Shown here piece after piece: positions 28,686 to 37,934 of a stretch of DNA of 42,835 nucleotides. A program made the translations under genes and the position numbers. The notes below the pieces were generated by a model that was given only the letters and a program-made list of their open reading frames with translations, had not been told where the DNA came from and searched no databases. The stretch is taken from IMG/VR virus record IMGVR_UViG_3300042549_004752, positions 1 through 42,835 of that record; one strand, written 5' to 3'. Position 1 is the stretch's first letter, and each line of letters begins with the position of its first letter. This stretch comes from a virus.

Positions 28686-29001
28686 AAACGTAGACATCCT
28701 TGCTTCTGACGCAGCTTACGCGTTAATCCCCGTTCTTGAACAGAATCTTCGCCTTGCCGCAGATGCTGGCGGGTGGCCTGATGACATTATTAAAGAGCTC
28801 TCAGTAAAGTTTGATGAGGGCGCCCTTTCTGTTGCTTGGCCAGAGAACCTAGAACAGACTATTCAAGATTTAGAATATGGCTCTAAAGGCAACAGCCAGC
28901 CAGTACTTCGTGGTTTTATTTACCGAGCTGACTCTCATATTAAATCGGTACTAGCTAATCAAACAGTTGATTTGCTTATGCAGTACGAGGAGGTATTTTA
29001 A
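28672..29001 (+). CDS. Neck-region protein of unknown family
   Basis: This 109-aa, mostly helical protein contains AYALIPVLEQNLRLAADAGGWPDDIIKELSV and a C-terminal ADSHIKSVLANQTVDLLMQYEEVF. It is coupled at both ends. Its position directly before the tail-terminator-like gene suggests a head-tail joining or assembly factor. Confidence 0.5.
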   Translation: MSQNKNVDILASDAAYALIPVLEQNLRLAADAGGWPDDIIKELSVKFDEGALSVAWPENLEQTIQDLEYGSKGNSQPVLRGFIYRADSHIKSVLANQTVDLLMQYEEVF

Positions 29002-29624
29002 TGGGAAATCCATTTATTATTGCTGAAGACCTCGCTTTAAAAACTCACCTATCTGGGCTTACCGTATCTGATGAAAAAAGTGCTTCACGTCAAGTAAAGC
29101 TTTGGTTTGGGTACCCTGATGTAGAGGTACGCGCCCAGGAATTCCCATTTGTAACTATTGATTTAATTGATATTATACCCGCAAATGACCGCCAAACCTC
29201 TGGCTTTACCTACGATAGTGACTACAACGGAACAGTAGCGGTCAACTCAGATGGTGCTTACGGCTACGAGATTCCTATTGCTTATGACCTTATATATCAA
29301 ATTACATCTTACGCTCGTCATCCAAGGCACGATAGAGCAATTATGTTCCAGCTACTAAATAAGTTTCCATCAAAGTTCGGAAAGCTGCCAGTACCTAATC
29401 AACTTGGTACAGAAATTGGTTATCGCTCGATGTTCCTTGATGGATTTGTAAAACGAGATGCTGTGGAGGGGGAGACTGGAAACCGTCGCCTGCTTCGTAA
29501 CGTTCTATCAGTACGTGTAATAAGTGAGATGTCTCCTGATTTGGCGCTCTCTCGAACACCGTACGTAGAAGAAGTGTCTTTGGATACTACCTCGACTCCC
29601 CCTTCTGGATACACACTGGTATAA
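29001..29624 (+). CDS. Tail terminator / tail completion-like protein
   Basis: This 207-aa protein has EFPFVTIDLIDIIPANDRQTSG, IPIAYDLIYQITSYARHPRHDRAIMFQLLN and a C-terminal RRLLRNVLSVRVISEMSP. This organisation (beta-sheet with a helix after an ARH-type loop) and its place directly before the sheath fit tail terminator or completion proteins that cap the tail end. It starts in a TAATG overlap with the preceding gene. Confidence 0.65.
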   Translation: MGNPFIIAEDLALKTHLSGLTVSDEKSASRQVKLWFGYPDVEVRAQEFPFVTIDLIDIIPANDRQTSGFTYDSDYNGTVAVNSDGAYGYEIPIAYDLIYQITSYARHPRHDRAIMFQLLNKFPSKFGKLPVPNQLGTEIGYRSMFLDGFVKRDAVEGETGNRRLLRNVLSVRVISEMSPDLALSRTPYVEEVSLDTTSTPPSGYTLV

Positions 29625-29662
29625 CACATGTCACTTACGAAACAACTTAAGGAGATAATCTA

Positions 29663-31234
29663 ATGGCATTTTCACGCCCTGGGGTGTACGTCCAAGAGTC
29701 ACTAACCCCTATTCAACCTATCGATGGGCCAGACTCGAATTCAGTAGCAGCTTTTGTTGGTGCTAACGATCGAGGCCCTGTTACACCAACACTAGTTACA
29801 TCCTGGACTCAGTATGTAAATCTTTTTGGTTCTTGGAACTCAACGTTCTCAAATGATCTTCCAATTGCAGTTTATTTGTTCTTTATAAACGGCGGACGCC
29901 AAGCGTATATTCTACGCGTAGTTACTACCGATAACGCTACTGCAGGAAACAATGCGGCTGTTGCTACTAGAACGCTTCTAGATAGAGCTTCAACAGCTGT
30001 AAACACCCTTGTACTAAGTTCAAAAAACCCTGGTACCTGGGGTAACCGCATCAGCTATACTATTACAAACGCCCCAACTACAGGGTATTTTAATTTATCT
30101 GTCTATTACAACGCACCAGCAGCCCCAACAGATGCGTATATTGTTGAAAAATTTACAGATTTAAGCATGGTTACTACTGACACAAGATACGCTGTAAACG
30201 TAATCAACACCTCTTCAACATATATTACAGCAGCGCAGCCTGCAACACCTTCAGCAACCGCTGCTCCTAATAACAACCCAGCTGTTGCCTCAACCCCAGT
30301 TGCATTAGTAGGTGCTACAGACGGCCTTGCGCCAACAGCAACAATTCTTACAACTGCTCTTTCTTTGCTTGACCCAATTAATACATCTTTGATACTAAAC
30401 CTTCCAAACAAAACTGACGATACCACTATCAACGCTGCGCTCTCATACGCAGCCGCTCGCGGAGATGTGTTTGTTGTGATTGACCCAGTTCCTGGGGCTG
30501 TAGTTGGCCCAGTTGCAACTGCTGGAACACAGCTGTACGTAACAGCAACCTATGGAACAAGCACAACTGGATCTTACGGTGCTGTTTACTATCCACAGCT
30601 TGTAATTAGCGACCCAACAGTTGGTATTGGCGCCGCCACAGGTGTTACCCGTAATGCCGCTCCTGGTGGAGCAATTGCTGGTTTGTACGCATCTACTGAT
30701 GCCGCACGCGGAGTGTTTAAAGCACCTGCAGGCCTTCAAAGCAGAATTGCTGGAGCAGTATCAGTTACTGCTCTATCAAATACTGACTTAGATTCACTAA
30801 ACAGTGCGGCCGTTCCAGTAAACGCTATTAAATTCGTTCCTGGCTCAGGAATTGTAGTTATGGGAGCTCGTACGCTTAAGTCAGGTTACATAGATCGTTA
30901 TGTTTCTGTTCGTCGTACCCTTATCTACTTAAATAAGTCTCTTAGAGAGTTAAGCGAGTTTGCAGTGTTTGAACCAAACGACCCATCTTTATGGCGTCGA
31001 CTTAACTCTACGCTGTCCTCTTTCTTGACCAATTTTTGGGCTCAAGGCGGCCTTAACGGAGCAACCCCAGCACAGGCTTTCTATGTAAAAGTAGATAGCA
31101 CTAATAATTCACAGGCATCAATTGATAACGGAGATCTTACAATTGAAGTCGGTGTTTCCCTTCAGCGCCCAGCTGAATTCGTAATCATCAAAATAGGTCA
31201 GTTCAACGGTAGAACTACCGTTACTACTGCGTAA
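29663..31234 (+). CDS. Tail sheath protein
   Basis: This 523-aa protein is the contractile sheath. It starts with FSRPGVYVQES and AFVGANDRGPVTPTLVTSW and ends with the well-conserved C-terminal domain (LWRRLNSTLSSFLTNFWAQGG, DNGDLTIEVGVSLQRPAEFV). The middle is a Gly/Ala/Thr-rich insertion region likely exposed on the sheath surface. AAGGAG precedes the ATG. It shows that the virion is a myovirus. Confidence 0.95.
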   Translation: MAFSRPGVYVQESLTPIQPIDGPDSNSVAAFVGANDRGPVTPTLVTSWTQYVNLFGSWNSTFSNDLPIAVYLFFINGGRQAYILRVVTTDNATAGNNAAVATRTLLDRASTAVNTLVLSSKNPGTWGNRISYTITNAPTTGYFNLSVYYNAPAAPTDAYIVEKFTDLSMVTTDTRYAVNVINTSSTYITAAQPATPSATAAPNNNPAVASTPVALVGATDGLAPTATILTTALSLLDPINTSLILNLPNKTDDTTINAALSYAAARGDVFVVIDPVPGAVVGPVATAGTQLYVTATYGTSTTGSYGAVYYPQLVISDPTVGIGAATGVTRNAAPGGAIAGLYASTDAARGVFKAPAGLQSRIAGAVSVTALSNTDLDSLNSAAVPVNAIKFVPGSGIVVMGARTLKSGYIDRYVSVRRTLIYLNKSLRELSEFAVFEPNDPSLWRRLNSTLSSFLTNFWAQGGLNGATPAQAFYVKVDSTNNSQASIDNGDLTIEVGVSLQRPAEFVIIKIGQFNGRTTVTTA

Positions 31235-31249
31235 AGGAGATAAATAAAA

Positions 31250-31882
31250 ATGGCAGGCGATACAGCAATCAATAGATTTTCTACTTTAGCCACTGACCCG
31301 TTACGTTCGTTTCGGTTTCGCGCAGAGTTTTCAGCAGTTGATAGCACATTTAGCGATAAGCTAGTTACAACCTCAGGACTAACACCAAGCCTTACCACTA
31401 TGTCTACAGGTTTTATTGGTGGATTTACATCCATCAGCGGCCTTAACATCACAACACAGGCTATCCAGTATCGTGAGGGTGGTTATAACACCACTGTTCA
31501 CCAAGTACCTGGTATGACTACGTTCTCACCAATCACGCTACAGCGCGGTGTTCTTTATGGAAATGACCAAGGAATCACATGGATGCGTGGCTTATTTGCT
31601 GCAGTATCAGGTGATGGCATCCAAGCTGGAGCAACCAACGCAAAGGGTTTCCGCGTAAATATGAAAATTTACGTAATGGATCACCCAAACTCAGCAGCTG
31701 CTAACACGCCACGTATGGGATTTGATATCCGTAATGCGTGGATTACTCAGCTAAGCTATACCGACTTAAATGCTAATGATGGTGCTCTTCTATTTGAATC
31801 AATGAACTTGGTTCATGAAGGCCTATCTGTATTCTTTACAGATTCGTCATTTAGCCCAACAGATAGCCGTTCACTCTCTTAA
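31250..31882 (+). CDS. Tail tube protein (gp19-like)
   Basis: This 210-aa inner tail tube protein reads RFSTLATDPLRSFRFRAEF near the N-terminus, then GFTSISGLNITTQAIQYREGGYN...VPGMTTFSPITLQRG and WMRGLFAA, followed by IRNAWITQLSYTDLNANDGALLFESMNLVHEG. This is the standard T4 gp19-type tail tube pattern. AAAGGAG is present. It directly follows the sheath gene. Confidence 0.92.
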   Translation: MAGDTAINRFSTLATDPLRSFRFRAEFSAVDSTFSDKLVTTSGLTPSLTTMSTGFIGGFTSISGLNITTQAIQYREGGYNTTVHQVPGMTTFSPITLQRGVLYGNDQGITWMRGLFAAVSGDGIQAGATNAKGFRVNMKIYVMDHPNSAAANTPRMGFDIRNAWITQLSYTDLNANDGALLFESMNLVHEGLSVFFTDSSFSPTDSRSLS

Positions 31883-31904
31883 TCAAACAAAAGGAGCACA
31901 ATAA

Positions 31905-32696
31905 GTGTCAAACGTCATCACTGATGCGGAACTCGTATCACAATTCGCAAAAAAAGCTATGGAAGAGCCCGAGGCGGTTATTACGTCTCGGGCACCTTCC
32001 GAAACTTCTGTAGACCTTCCTGGCGGGTACATTAAAAACGGTACCGTCATTAAAACCGCAGAAGTAAGAGAACTAAACGGAGCTGATGAAGAAGCCATTG
32101 CAAAGGCAGGGTCTCGTGCTAAAGCTCTACACGTTCTCCTTCAAAGGGGGCTTGTAAAGCTAGGAACAGATGAAGTTACTAAAGAAGATTTAGATAATCT
32201 TTTATCTGGTGACCGAGACGCTATCTTGCTTGGTATTCGCAAGGTTACTTTTGGAGAAGAAATGCCTTTAAATGTTCGTTGCTTTACGTGCAACGAAGAT
32301 CAAGAAGTTGTATTAAATCTAACTAAAGACGTACCAGTCGTAAAACTAGAAGACCCTATTGAGGGCCGTGCTTGGTTTGTAAACACTAAAAACGGTCAGG
32401 TAGGCGTAGCCCTACCTACTGGATTAGTCCAGAAAAAGTTAATGGATAACGCGGATAAAACAGCTGCTGAAATCAATACCCTTCTTCTATCTGGTTGCGT
32501 TCTTTCTGTTAACGGCGTGCCGTCTATGGGAGCGCACACTGTGCTTTCTCTTGGAATGATTGACCGAAGCAAAATTGTTGATGAAATTATTGAAAAGAAC
32601 CCAGGCCCACGCCTTGGGGAGGTGAGCAAAGCCTGCAAGGCATGCGGTGAAGATATAAGTCTTCCGTTGAGCTTGCTTGATTTGTTTCGACTCTAG
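31905..32696 (+). CDS. T4 gp26-like baseplate/tail assembly protein with zinc ribbon
   Basis: This 263-aa protein starts at GTG with AAGGAG upstream. The core DRDAILLGIRKVTFGEEMPLNVRC, with CFTC (about residue 126) and a late CKAC pair, fits the T4 gp26-like baseplate family with a zinc ribbon. It ends LLDLFRL-stop. In the final seven codons the +1 frame is open and continues for 51 codons, so part of the translation may shift (see the next feature). In myoviruses this position, between tube and tape measure, holds the tail assembly chaperones. Confidence 0.7.
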   Translation: MSNVITDAELVSQFAKKAMEEPEAVITSRAPSETSVDLPGGYIKNGTVIKTAEVRELNGADEEAIAKAGSRAKALHVLLQRGLVKLGTDEVTKEDLDNLLSGDRDAILLGIRKVTFGEEMPLNVRCFTCNEDQEVVLNLTKDVPVVKLEDPIEGRAWFVNTKNGQVGVALPTGLVQKKLMDNADKTAAEINTLLLSGCVLSVNGVPSMGAHTVLSLGMIDRSKIVDEIIEKNPGPRLGEVSKACKACGEDISLPLSLLDLFRL

Positions 32697-32844
32697 ATTA
32701 AGTACATATGATGATCTGTTAAACCAATACGAGGTATTAACAAGATCATTTACAGGTTGGACGTTGACAGAGATTAAAACGCTTTCTTATAGAGAGCGTT
32801 TAAACTGGTTAGATAGAGCGATGCGGTATAACGGAAGGAAATAG
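32671..32844 (+). CDS. Start-codon-less +1 frame extension of the gp26-like gene (probable programmed frameshift)
   Basis: The +1 frame is open from 32671 to a TAG at 32842-32844, with no ATG until eight codons from the end. From 32689 it encodes 51 residues (DSRLSTYDDLLNQYEVLTR, then GWTLTEIKTLSYRERLNWLD) that look like a genuine helical domain with conserved RERxNWL. The zero frame reads UUG UUU CGA CUC UAG. A tRNA-Phe slip from UUU to UUC would give a 312-aa fusion (261 + 51). UUU_CG(N) is the kind of +1 site used for influenza PA-X. TTG 32677 is an alternative start, without a ribosome site. Confidence 0.65.
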   Translation, partial: ACLICFDSRLSTYDDLLNQYEVLTRSFTGWTLTEIKTLSYRERLNWLDRAMRYNGRK

Positions 32845-32846
32845 CA

Positions 32847-35165
32847 ATGGCTGATAGCAAAAGCGGTATGAACTTACCATCACGTACTAGCTTTGTTATT
32901 TCCGACCTTAAAACTGGCATCTCTGGTATGCGCCAAGAGACCTCTCTTTTAAATCAAGAGTGGTCAAGCCTTGTTCAAAAAATGGGAACTGGCGTAACCA
33001 AATTTAATAGTGTTGGTGAAAGGGGTCCTGGCGGCCTAGCTTCAACTAAAGTTGCCCCAGACCCAGTATTTAACAATTCTAACCCTAATTCTGGAAACCT
33101 AGTTGCTGCTGGGGCTGCTGGCGGCGGAAGCGGATCTAACAATAACAATAGATCTGTTGGCGGCGGAGACGCAGGCGGCGGCGGCGGCGGTGGGGGCGGA
33201 AATCTATTCAGAAACCTCTCTGAGTTTATTAGTAATAATAAAACTGGCTCCGCACTATATGGCATGGGAACCGCACTAGGGGCGGCTCAAGCTACATCTG
33301 ACATGGTTCAAGCGCAGCTATTAATGCAGCGTACCGCAGCTAACATGCCGCTTGACCCAGGCTTATCAATAAGAGATGAGTTTACTGGTTCAAGCTTTGG
33401 TGAAAAAGCTTCTCGTTACGAATACGCCCGCCGTAGTGCTACACAAATGGCAAAAATGGGCCAAGCTAACAGCAGTATGGATGCGTTTAATGCGATGACT
33501 GCTGCTCAAAGCTACGGTTTGACAGGTACTAATTACTTGCAAAACGCAAACAACCCTTCTAAGTTTGAAGGCAGTATTGCAGCACAAATAGCAAACACCT
33601 CTAATTTAACTCCAGGTATTGGCCTTGAAGGCATGACCCGTGCAGCTGGCGGAATGCAAAAAGGCCGCAATGTAAACATGCTTAAAGGTGTTGGAATACA
33701 GATCCGCGACTCTAATGGGAACATGAAGGGCCCAGAAGAGATTATTAATGATCTTTGGAAAAAGATTTGTCGTGACTACTCTGGCGCGTACGGCTCAGGA
33801 AAAACACCATCTGAGCGTGAGATACAAATAGGTTTTCAACAAGGAAACTCTATGGACCAGCTGGTTCAGAATATGTTTGGAGACGATCCTTTAATTTATA
33901 TGACTATTAAAAATGGTCTTATTTATAAAGCCAAAAGCGGTGGCGGCGCCATTACTAAAGAGGATGTAACTAAGTTTGGTATGACAACCGACGCAGTTAA
34001 CACTTTTGCAATGAAACAGGCGCTTGGCACAGAACAGCTTGGTTTAGTGTCTAAGTTTGGAGCTGGCGCGTACAACGTCACACAAACGGGGCTTAATTTT
34101 GTAACAGGCACTCTAAACGCAATAGATGCTGCGGCTGGGCCTGGAGCGGGACCATTAAAGGTACTTAACGGAATTGCTGCAGTTATGCAGACACTTGGCG
34201 GCGCTGCTGGTGGAGCTGGTTCAATGTTCATGAATTGGTTAATGAAAGCTGTTGGTCTTCAAGGCAGAGCAACAGGCGGATCAGTAGACGATAAACAACC
34301 GTACATTGTTGGTGAAAAAGGCCCAGAACTTTTTATTCCAAAAACTGATGGAGTAATTATTCCAAACGATTTAGGACCATTTCGCCACAAAGGCGGAGGC
34401 GTTCTAGCAAAAGGCCACAACCACGGCTGGGGTAAAGCACCTCTAGCTGAATCAGCAGTTAAAAACATACTCTCACAAGCTGGGTTTACTGGTCAAGCGC
34501 TTGAAGACGCTTTACAAATTGCTCAAGGCGAGTCTGGATATAACCCATTAGCGTTTAATGGAAACACTAGCACTGGTGACACTTCATATGGATTAATGCA
34601 AATTAACATGCTTGGAAATCTTGGGCCAGGCCGTCGTAAATGGTTTGGTCTTAAATCAGATGAAGATCTATACAATCCTTTAGTAAATGCTAAAGCAGCT
34701 TACGCACTATACAAGAGCAAAGGTTACAGGTTTGACAGAGACTGGGTAACTCAATCTAAAAAGCTTGCTAGCAAAGGAGTGCCAGGAGGAGATTCTAGTA
34801 GTACTTCCTCCTCATCTTCTTCTTCTTCTTCTTCTTCTTCTTCTTCATCGGCAGATACAGACAGCGCAGTTCTGGATGAAAAGGGCATTGCAGCAATTAC
34901 TCAGTACTTAGGTAAAGATGTTAGTGACTCTTATAAACAATATTTAAAAACTGGCGAAATTGGAAATATTAGCCTTGCAGGTCTTATGGGTGGCGGCGCT
35001 GCTGGAGCAGGCCTTGCTTCAACGCTTGGTAGCGCAATAACCAACAACTACGGCGGAGTTACATTTAATATGAACGTTCTAGGCGGGGACCCTAAAACTC
35101 TTGAAAGCACGTTTAAGGGCTGGTTTGAAAAGCTTAAAACAGGAGAAGGGGTGAGTAGTCAATAA
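32847..35165 (+). CDS. Tape measure protein with embedded lysozyme domain
   Basis: This 772-aa protein sets tail length. The N-terminus is followed by a disordered Asn/Gly-rich section with a poly-Gly run (about residues 100-120), helical regions, then hydrophobic segments (about 420-470, GPGAGPLKVLNGIAAVMQTLGGAAGG). A lysozyme domain (about 530-640, candidate catalytic Glu562 in QGESGYN, GDTSYGLMQINMLG) resembles the endolysin. A poly-Ser linker follows (about 650-668). It probably opens the cell wall during DNA entry. It is short for a tape measure. It starts 2 nt after the frameshift extension's stop. Confidence 0.88.
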   Translation: MADSKSGMNLPSRTSFVISDLKTGISGMRQETSLLNQEWSSLVQKMGTGVTKFNSVGERGPGGLASTKVAPDPVFNNSNPNSGNLVAAGAAGGGSGSNNNNRSVGGGDAGGGGGGGGGNLFRNLSEFISNNKTGSALYGMGTALGAAQATSDMVQAQLLMQRTAANMPLDPGLSIRDEFTGSSFGEKASRYEYARRSATQMAKMGQANSSMDAFNAMTAAQSYGLTGTNYLQNANNPSKFEGSIAAQIANTSNLTPGIGLEGMTRAAGGMQKGRNVNMLKGVGIQIRDSNGNMKGPEEIINDLWKKICRDYSGAYGSGKTPSEREIQIGFQQGNSMDQLVQNMFGDDPLIYMTIKNGLIYKAKSGGGAITKEDVTKFGMTTDAVNTFAMKQALGTEQLGLVSKFGAGAYNVTQTGLNFVTGTLNAIDAAAGPGAGPLKVLNGIAAVMQTLGGAAGGAGSMFMNWLMKAVGLQGRATGGSVDDKQPYIVGEKGPELFIPKTDGVIIPNDLGPFRHKGGGVLAKGHNHGWGKAPLAESAVKNILSQAGFTGQALEDALQIAQGESGYNPLAFNGNTSTGDTSYGLMQINMLGNLGPGRRKWFGLKSDEDLYNPLVNAKAAYALYKSKGYRFDRDWVTQSKKLASKGVPGGDSSSTSSSSSSSSSSSSSSSADTDSAVLDEKGIAAITQYLGKDVSDSYKQYLKTGEIGNISLAGLMGGGAAGAGLASTLGSAITNNYGGVTFNMNVLGGDPKTLESTFKGWFEKLKTGEGVSSQ

Positions 35166-36310
35166 TGTATTTAGCAAATATGATCCACGACGAAAGTTCG
35201 TACGTAGGAACAACCGCGGCCGCAACAGTTAATGTAACTTTGCAAAACGAAGCTAGACGTATTGCTTTAGGCCTTCCTAAAGGTGCCTTAATTGACCCAG
35301 CGTTAAATGACCGCCAATATGACGCTTACGTAGAAACTTATGCAAAACTCTTAGAAGCAACATCTAAAGAAGTAAACACAGCTTCAGGACCTGTAACAAA
35401 AAATGTTGGAGTCTCGCAGCCTACCGCTAATTACAAATGGAACCTGCCACCACACAAATGGAGTTTGCCTGTAAGGCCTACAACTATGGATCCCGAATTT
35501 GTAGGATCTAACGAATATGATTCTTTTCATGGCCTTCGTCGTGGGCGTATTTGGTTTTGGGCGGGTGTGCGCGACACTGCTGAATTAACTGCAGAAGGCC
35601 TTAGAAAGTTAGCAGGTGGAACAGCTGTAGAAGGCTCTTCCGATACTCCAAATACTCAAGTAGACAACGACTATGCTTTTCAATTTCTTTGGAACCCTAC
35701 GACCATTAGCACAAGCGTTGTACGAAACATGGAAATTACACCAAACCAAGCTGACACATTAAAAGTTGTTGCTGGCGCGTTTCCTGGACAAGAGACCGTA
35801 TCTTTAAACATAATGTTAGATAGAGTAAACGACTTTGCTTGTATTAAAGCTAGTGGACAACTGTTGGGCCTTAACTATGGTGTAAAAAATCCTAATGATC
35901 CAAACCTTTTTACATCTATTCAAGGGGATCGTATTAACGACTATACTGCGTTTTCTTCGTATTACACTGGTAATGGGTACCCTGTGCAATCGGCTAACCC
36001 TACTATTGCAGAAAAAATACAAAATTTAATGGATCAAGGCACAATGGCTGATTTAGAGTATTTGTTTAAAGCTATTAATGGCGGGTATCCATGGAAAAAC
36101 CTTTTAGGTAAGAAAACTGCAAACATTGGTTTCCTCATGCCAACCCTAATGGGTATTCAACTTGGGCCAACTCTTGACAGTTTAAACTATGTTGGTTGGA
36201 TTACCAACATTGGCATCAATCATACAGATTTTACTGAAAACATGATTCCAATTAGAACAACCGTCTCACTAAACATTGAATGTTTCTCTGGTTCAGGAAA
36301 TGAGGCGTAA
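35165..36310 (+). CDS. Baseplate/tail protein after the tape measure
   Basis: This 381-aa protein reads FLWNPTTISTSVVRNMEITPNQ, GQETVSLNIMLDRVNDF and YVGWITNIGINHTDFTENMIPIRTTVSLNI. The last phrase is typical of baseplate hub-proximal proteins that precede LysM-type gp53/gpX genes. It is coupled to the tape measure by a TAATG overlap. It probably links the tape measure end to the hub. Confidence 0.65.
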   Translation: MYLANMIHDESSYVGTTAAATVNVTLQNEARRIALGLPKGALIDPALNDRQYDAYVETYAKLLEATSKEVNTASGPVTKNVGVSQPTANYKWNLPPHKWSLPVRPTTMDPEFVGSNEYDSFHGLRRGRIWFWAGVRDTAELTAEGLRKLAGGTAVEGSSDTPNTQVDNDYAFQFLWNPTTISTSVVRNMEITPNQADTLKVVAGAFPGQETVSLNIMLDRVNDFACIKASGQLLGLNYGVKNPNDPNLFTSIQGDRINDYTAFSSYYTGNGYPVQSANPTIAEKIQNLMDQGTMADLEYLFKAINGGYPWKNLLGKKTANIGFLMPTLMGIQLGPTLDSLNYVGWITNIGINHTDFTENMIPIRTTVSLNIECFSGSGNEA

Positions 36311-36313
36311 CCT

Positions 36314-36595
36314 ATGGCTATTTATAAAGGATCTCGCTATGAGTATTCAACAATTGATTATGTGGCAACTAAAGCGCCTTACATAGAAAAACCACTTGTT
36401 CTTTACTCATTTTCTAGTTTAGGTTTAGTTAACTTTTGGGAACATGTTTATGTGCAAGGGGAGCGGCTAGACCAAATTTCTTATAAATATTATAAACGTT
36501 CTGAATACTGGTGGGTAATTCCAGAATACAACCCGCACATTGAAGATATTAATAATATAACCCCAGGCACTGTGTTGCGGATACCTAATGTTTAA
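36314..36595 (+). CDS. LysM-type tail protein X / gp53-like
   Basis: This 93-aa protein has a C-terminal half (VYVQGERLDQISYKYYKRSEYWWVIPEYN, then PGTVLRIPN) that is a LysM domain, as in P2 gpX and T4 gp53-type baseplate proteins. It may bind peptidoglycan or clamp baseplate parts. It overlaps the hub gene by 8 nt. Confidence 0.8.
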   Translation: MAIYKGSRYEYSTIDYVATKAPYIEKPLVLYSFSSLGLVNFWEHVYVQGERLDQISYKYYKRSEYWWVIPEYNPHIEDINNITPGTVLRIPNV

Positions 36596-37934
36596 ATTTA
36601 TATCTATTGAGTTTCCAGACGCTAAAGTGTCTCCAAAAACAATTTACAAAGCCACTATTACTCAAAAACGGTATCACCACGAAATTGCCGTAATTGAGTT
36701 TAAAGACTGGGGAGCTGAGTATGATTCAATATCTCCTGGATCGCCTGTAAGAATGGTAATTTCAAGCACTGGGGTAGGTAAAAGAAACTTTTATGGCTAT
36801 GTGCACCATCTAAGCGTCGATAGAACTCCAGGCAAAAACTTTACAGAAGTTACTATTGTTGGTGGGTCGTTTCCAATGAAACAAAGACGGCAACGAATAT
36901 ACAAAGAAACAACAGCTGATCAGATAATTAAAGAGATAGCGACTTCTTATAATATGGCCTGCTATGCGGTCGCTTACCCTCGTGTATTTCCCCAAGTTTC
37001 TCAGGCAGGACTATCCGACTGGGAATTTATGGTAAATCTTGCAAAACAATGCGGATACTCTTTAAGAACAGAGAACACAGAATTGTATTTTCAACCAATT
37101 CTTGAAGACTATACTAAATACAGAACAGAAGCACCTAAATTTGTATTACGGTCAGCGTCACACCCTGATGGGTCTAGCTTGTACTCGTTTACTCCAACAA
37201 TAAGTGAGTCTATGCCGTACGCAGAAGGAACAAAAGCAGCTATTGCAGTATCTGGCGTTGATGTTTTAGGCCAAGTTCCAATGTCTGTAACCCAGCAAGT
37301 TAGAAATAAAACAACTAGAACTAAAAAACAAATAGAATTCTTTGATTTGTTTGCTACAGATATTGTTGCTCAAACCCCAGAGGTAGCTAAATATGAAGCT
37401 GAAGCTGCCGAAAATAGAGCCCATTTTCCATATAGGGCAACTGCAGAGGTAATTGGTTCTCCTGAACTTCGACCAGATATGCCAATATATGTAGAAGGTG
37501 TTGGCGCCCCTTATTCTGGATACTGGATAGTTTTAGAAACAGAACATAAAATTATTGAAAAAAATAGAAATGTTTTTCAATATACAACTGTTTTGCATCT
37601 TGGAGCAGATTCTTTAGGCTCATCTGACGTATGGATAGATAGCAAAACTGTAAATTCTCCTTCAAAGTATCCAAAAAGAACTGTAATACCAAATGTAAAA
37701 CAAACAAAAGTTAAACCTGTAACAGCATTAAATACAAAAATGAAAGTAGGAGACGCTACAAATAAAGGTAGTTTTGGAACTATAGAAAACAGAGCCAATG
37801 TAAATAATAACGTCAGAGCAGGCGTTCCTAGCACTTGGGTTACCCTTACAAAATCATTAGATATATTAATACCTGTAGTTAAAAGGCCTGTGGCTATTGT
37901 AAACAAATTAGCTATAAAAAGAATGGAGGGGTAA
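36588..37934 (+). CDS. Baseplate hub protein (gpD / gp27-like)
   Basis: This 448-aa protein shows the hub pattern with an early VRMVISSTGVGKRNFYGYVHHLSV, then KETTADQIIKEIATSYNM, DWEFMVNLAKQCGYSL and a second tower-type domain ending PIYVEGVGAPYSGYWIVLETEH. This is the phage late-control gpD/T4 gp27/VgrG N-terminal family. The C-terminal 80 residues are basic and Asn-rich. It is followed directly by the OB-fold spike gene. Confidence 0.82.
   Translation: MFKFISIEFPDAKVSPKTIYKATITQKRYHHEIAVIEFKDWGAEYDSISPGSPVRMVISSTGVGKRNFYGYVHHLSVDRTPGKNFTEVTIVGGSFPMKQRRQRIYKETTADQIIKEIATSYNMACYAVAYPRVFPQVSQAGLSDWEFMVNLAKQCGYSLRTENTELYFQPILEDYTKYRTEAPKFVLRSASHPDGSSLYSFTPTISESMPYAEGTKAAIAVSGVDVLGQVPMSVTQQVRNKTTRTKKQIEFFDLFATDIVAQTPEVAKYEAEAAENRAHFPYRATAEVIGSPELRPDMPIYVEGVGAPYSGYWIVLETEHKIIEKNRNVFQYTTVLHLGADSLGSSDVWIDSKTVNSPSKYPKRTVIPNVKQTKVKPVTALNTKMKVGDATNKGSFGTIENRANVNNNVRAGVPSTWVTLTKSLDILIPVVKRPVAIVNKLAIKRMEG

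Noticed and set aside
34795-34850. Poly-serine run as a possible assembly or frameshift error in the tape measure gene
   Set aside because: The frame stays open on both sides and matches a flexible linker after the lysozyme domain. Run length may vary, but no error is evident.
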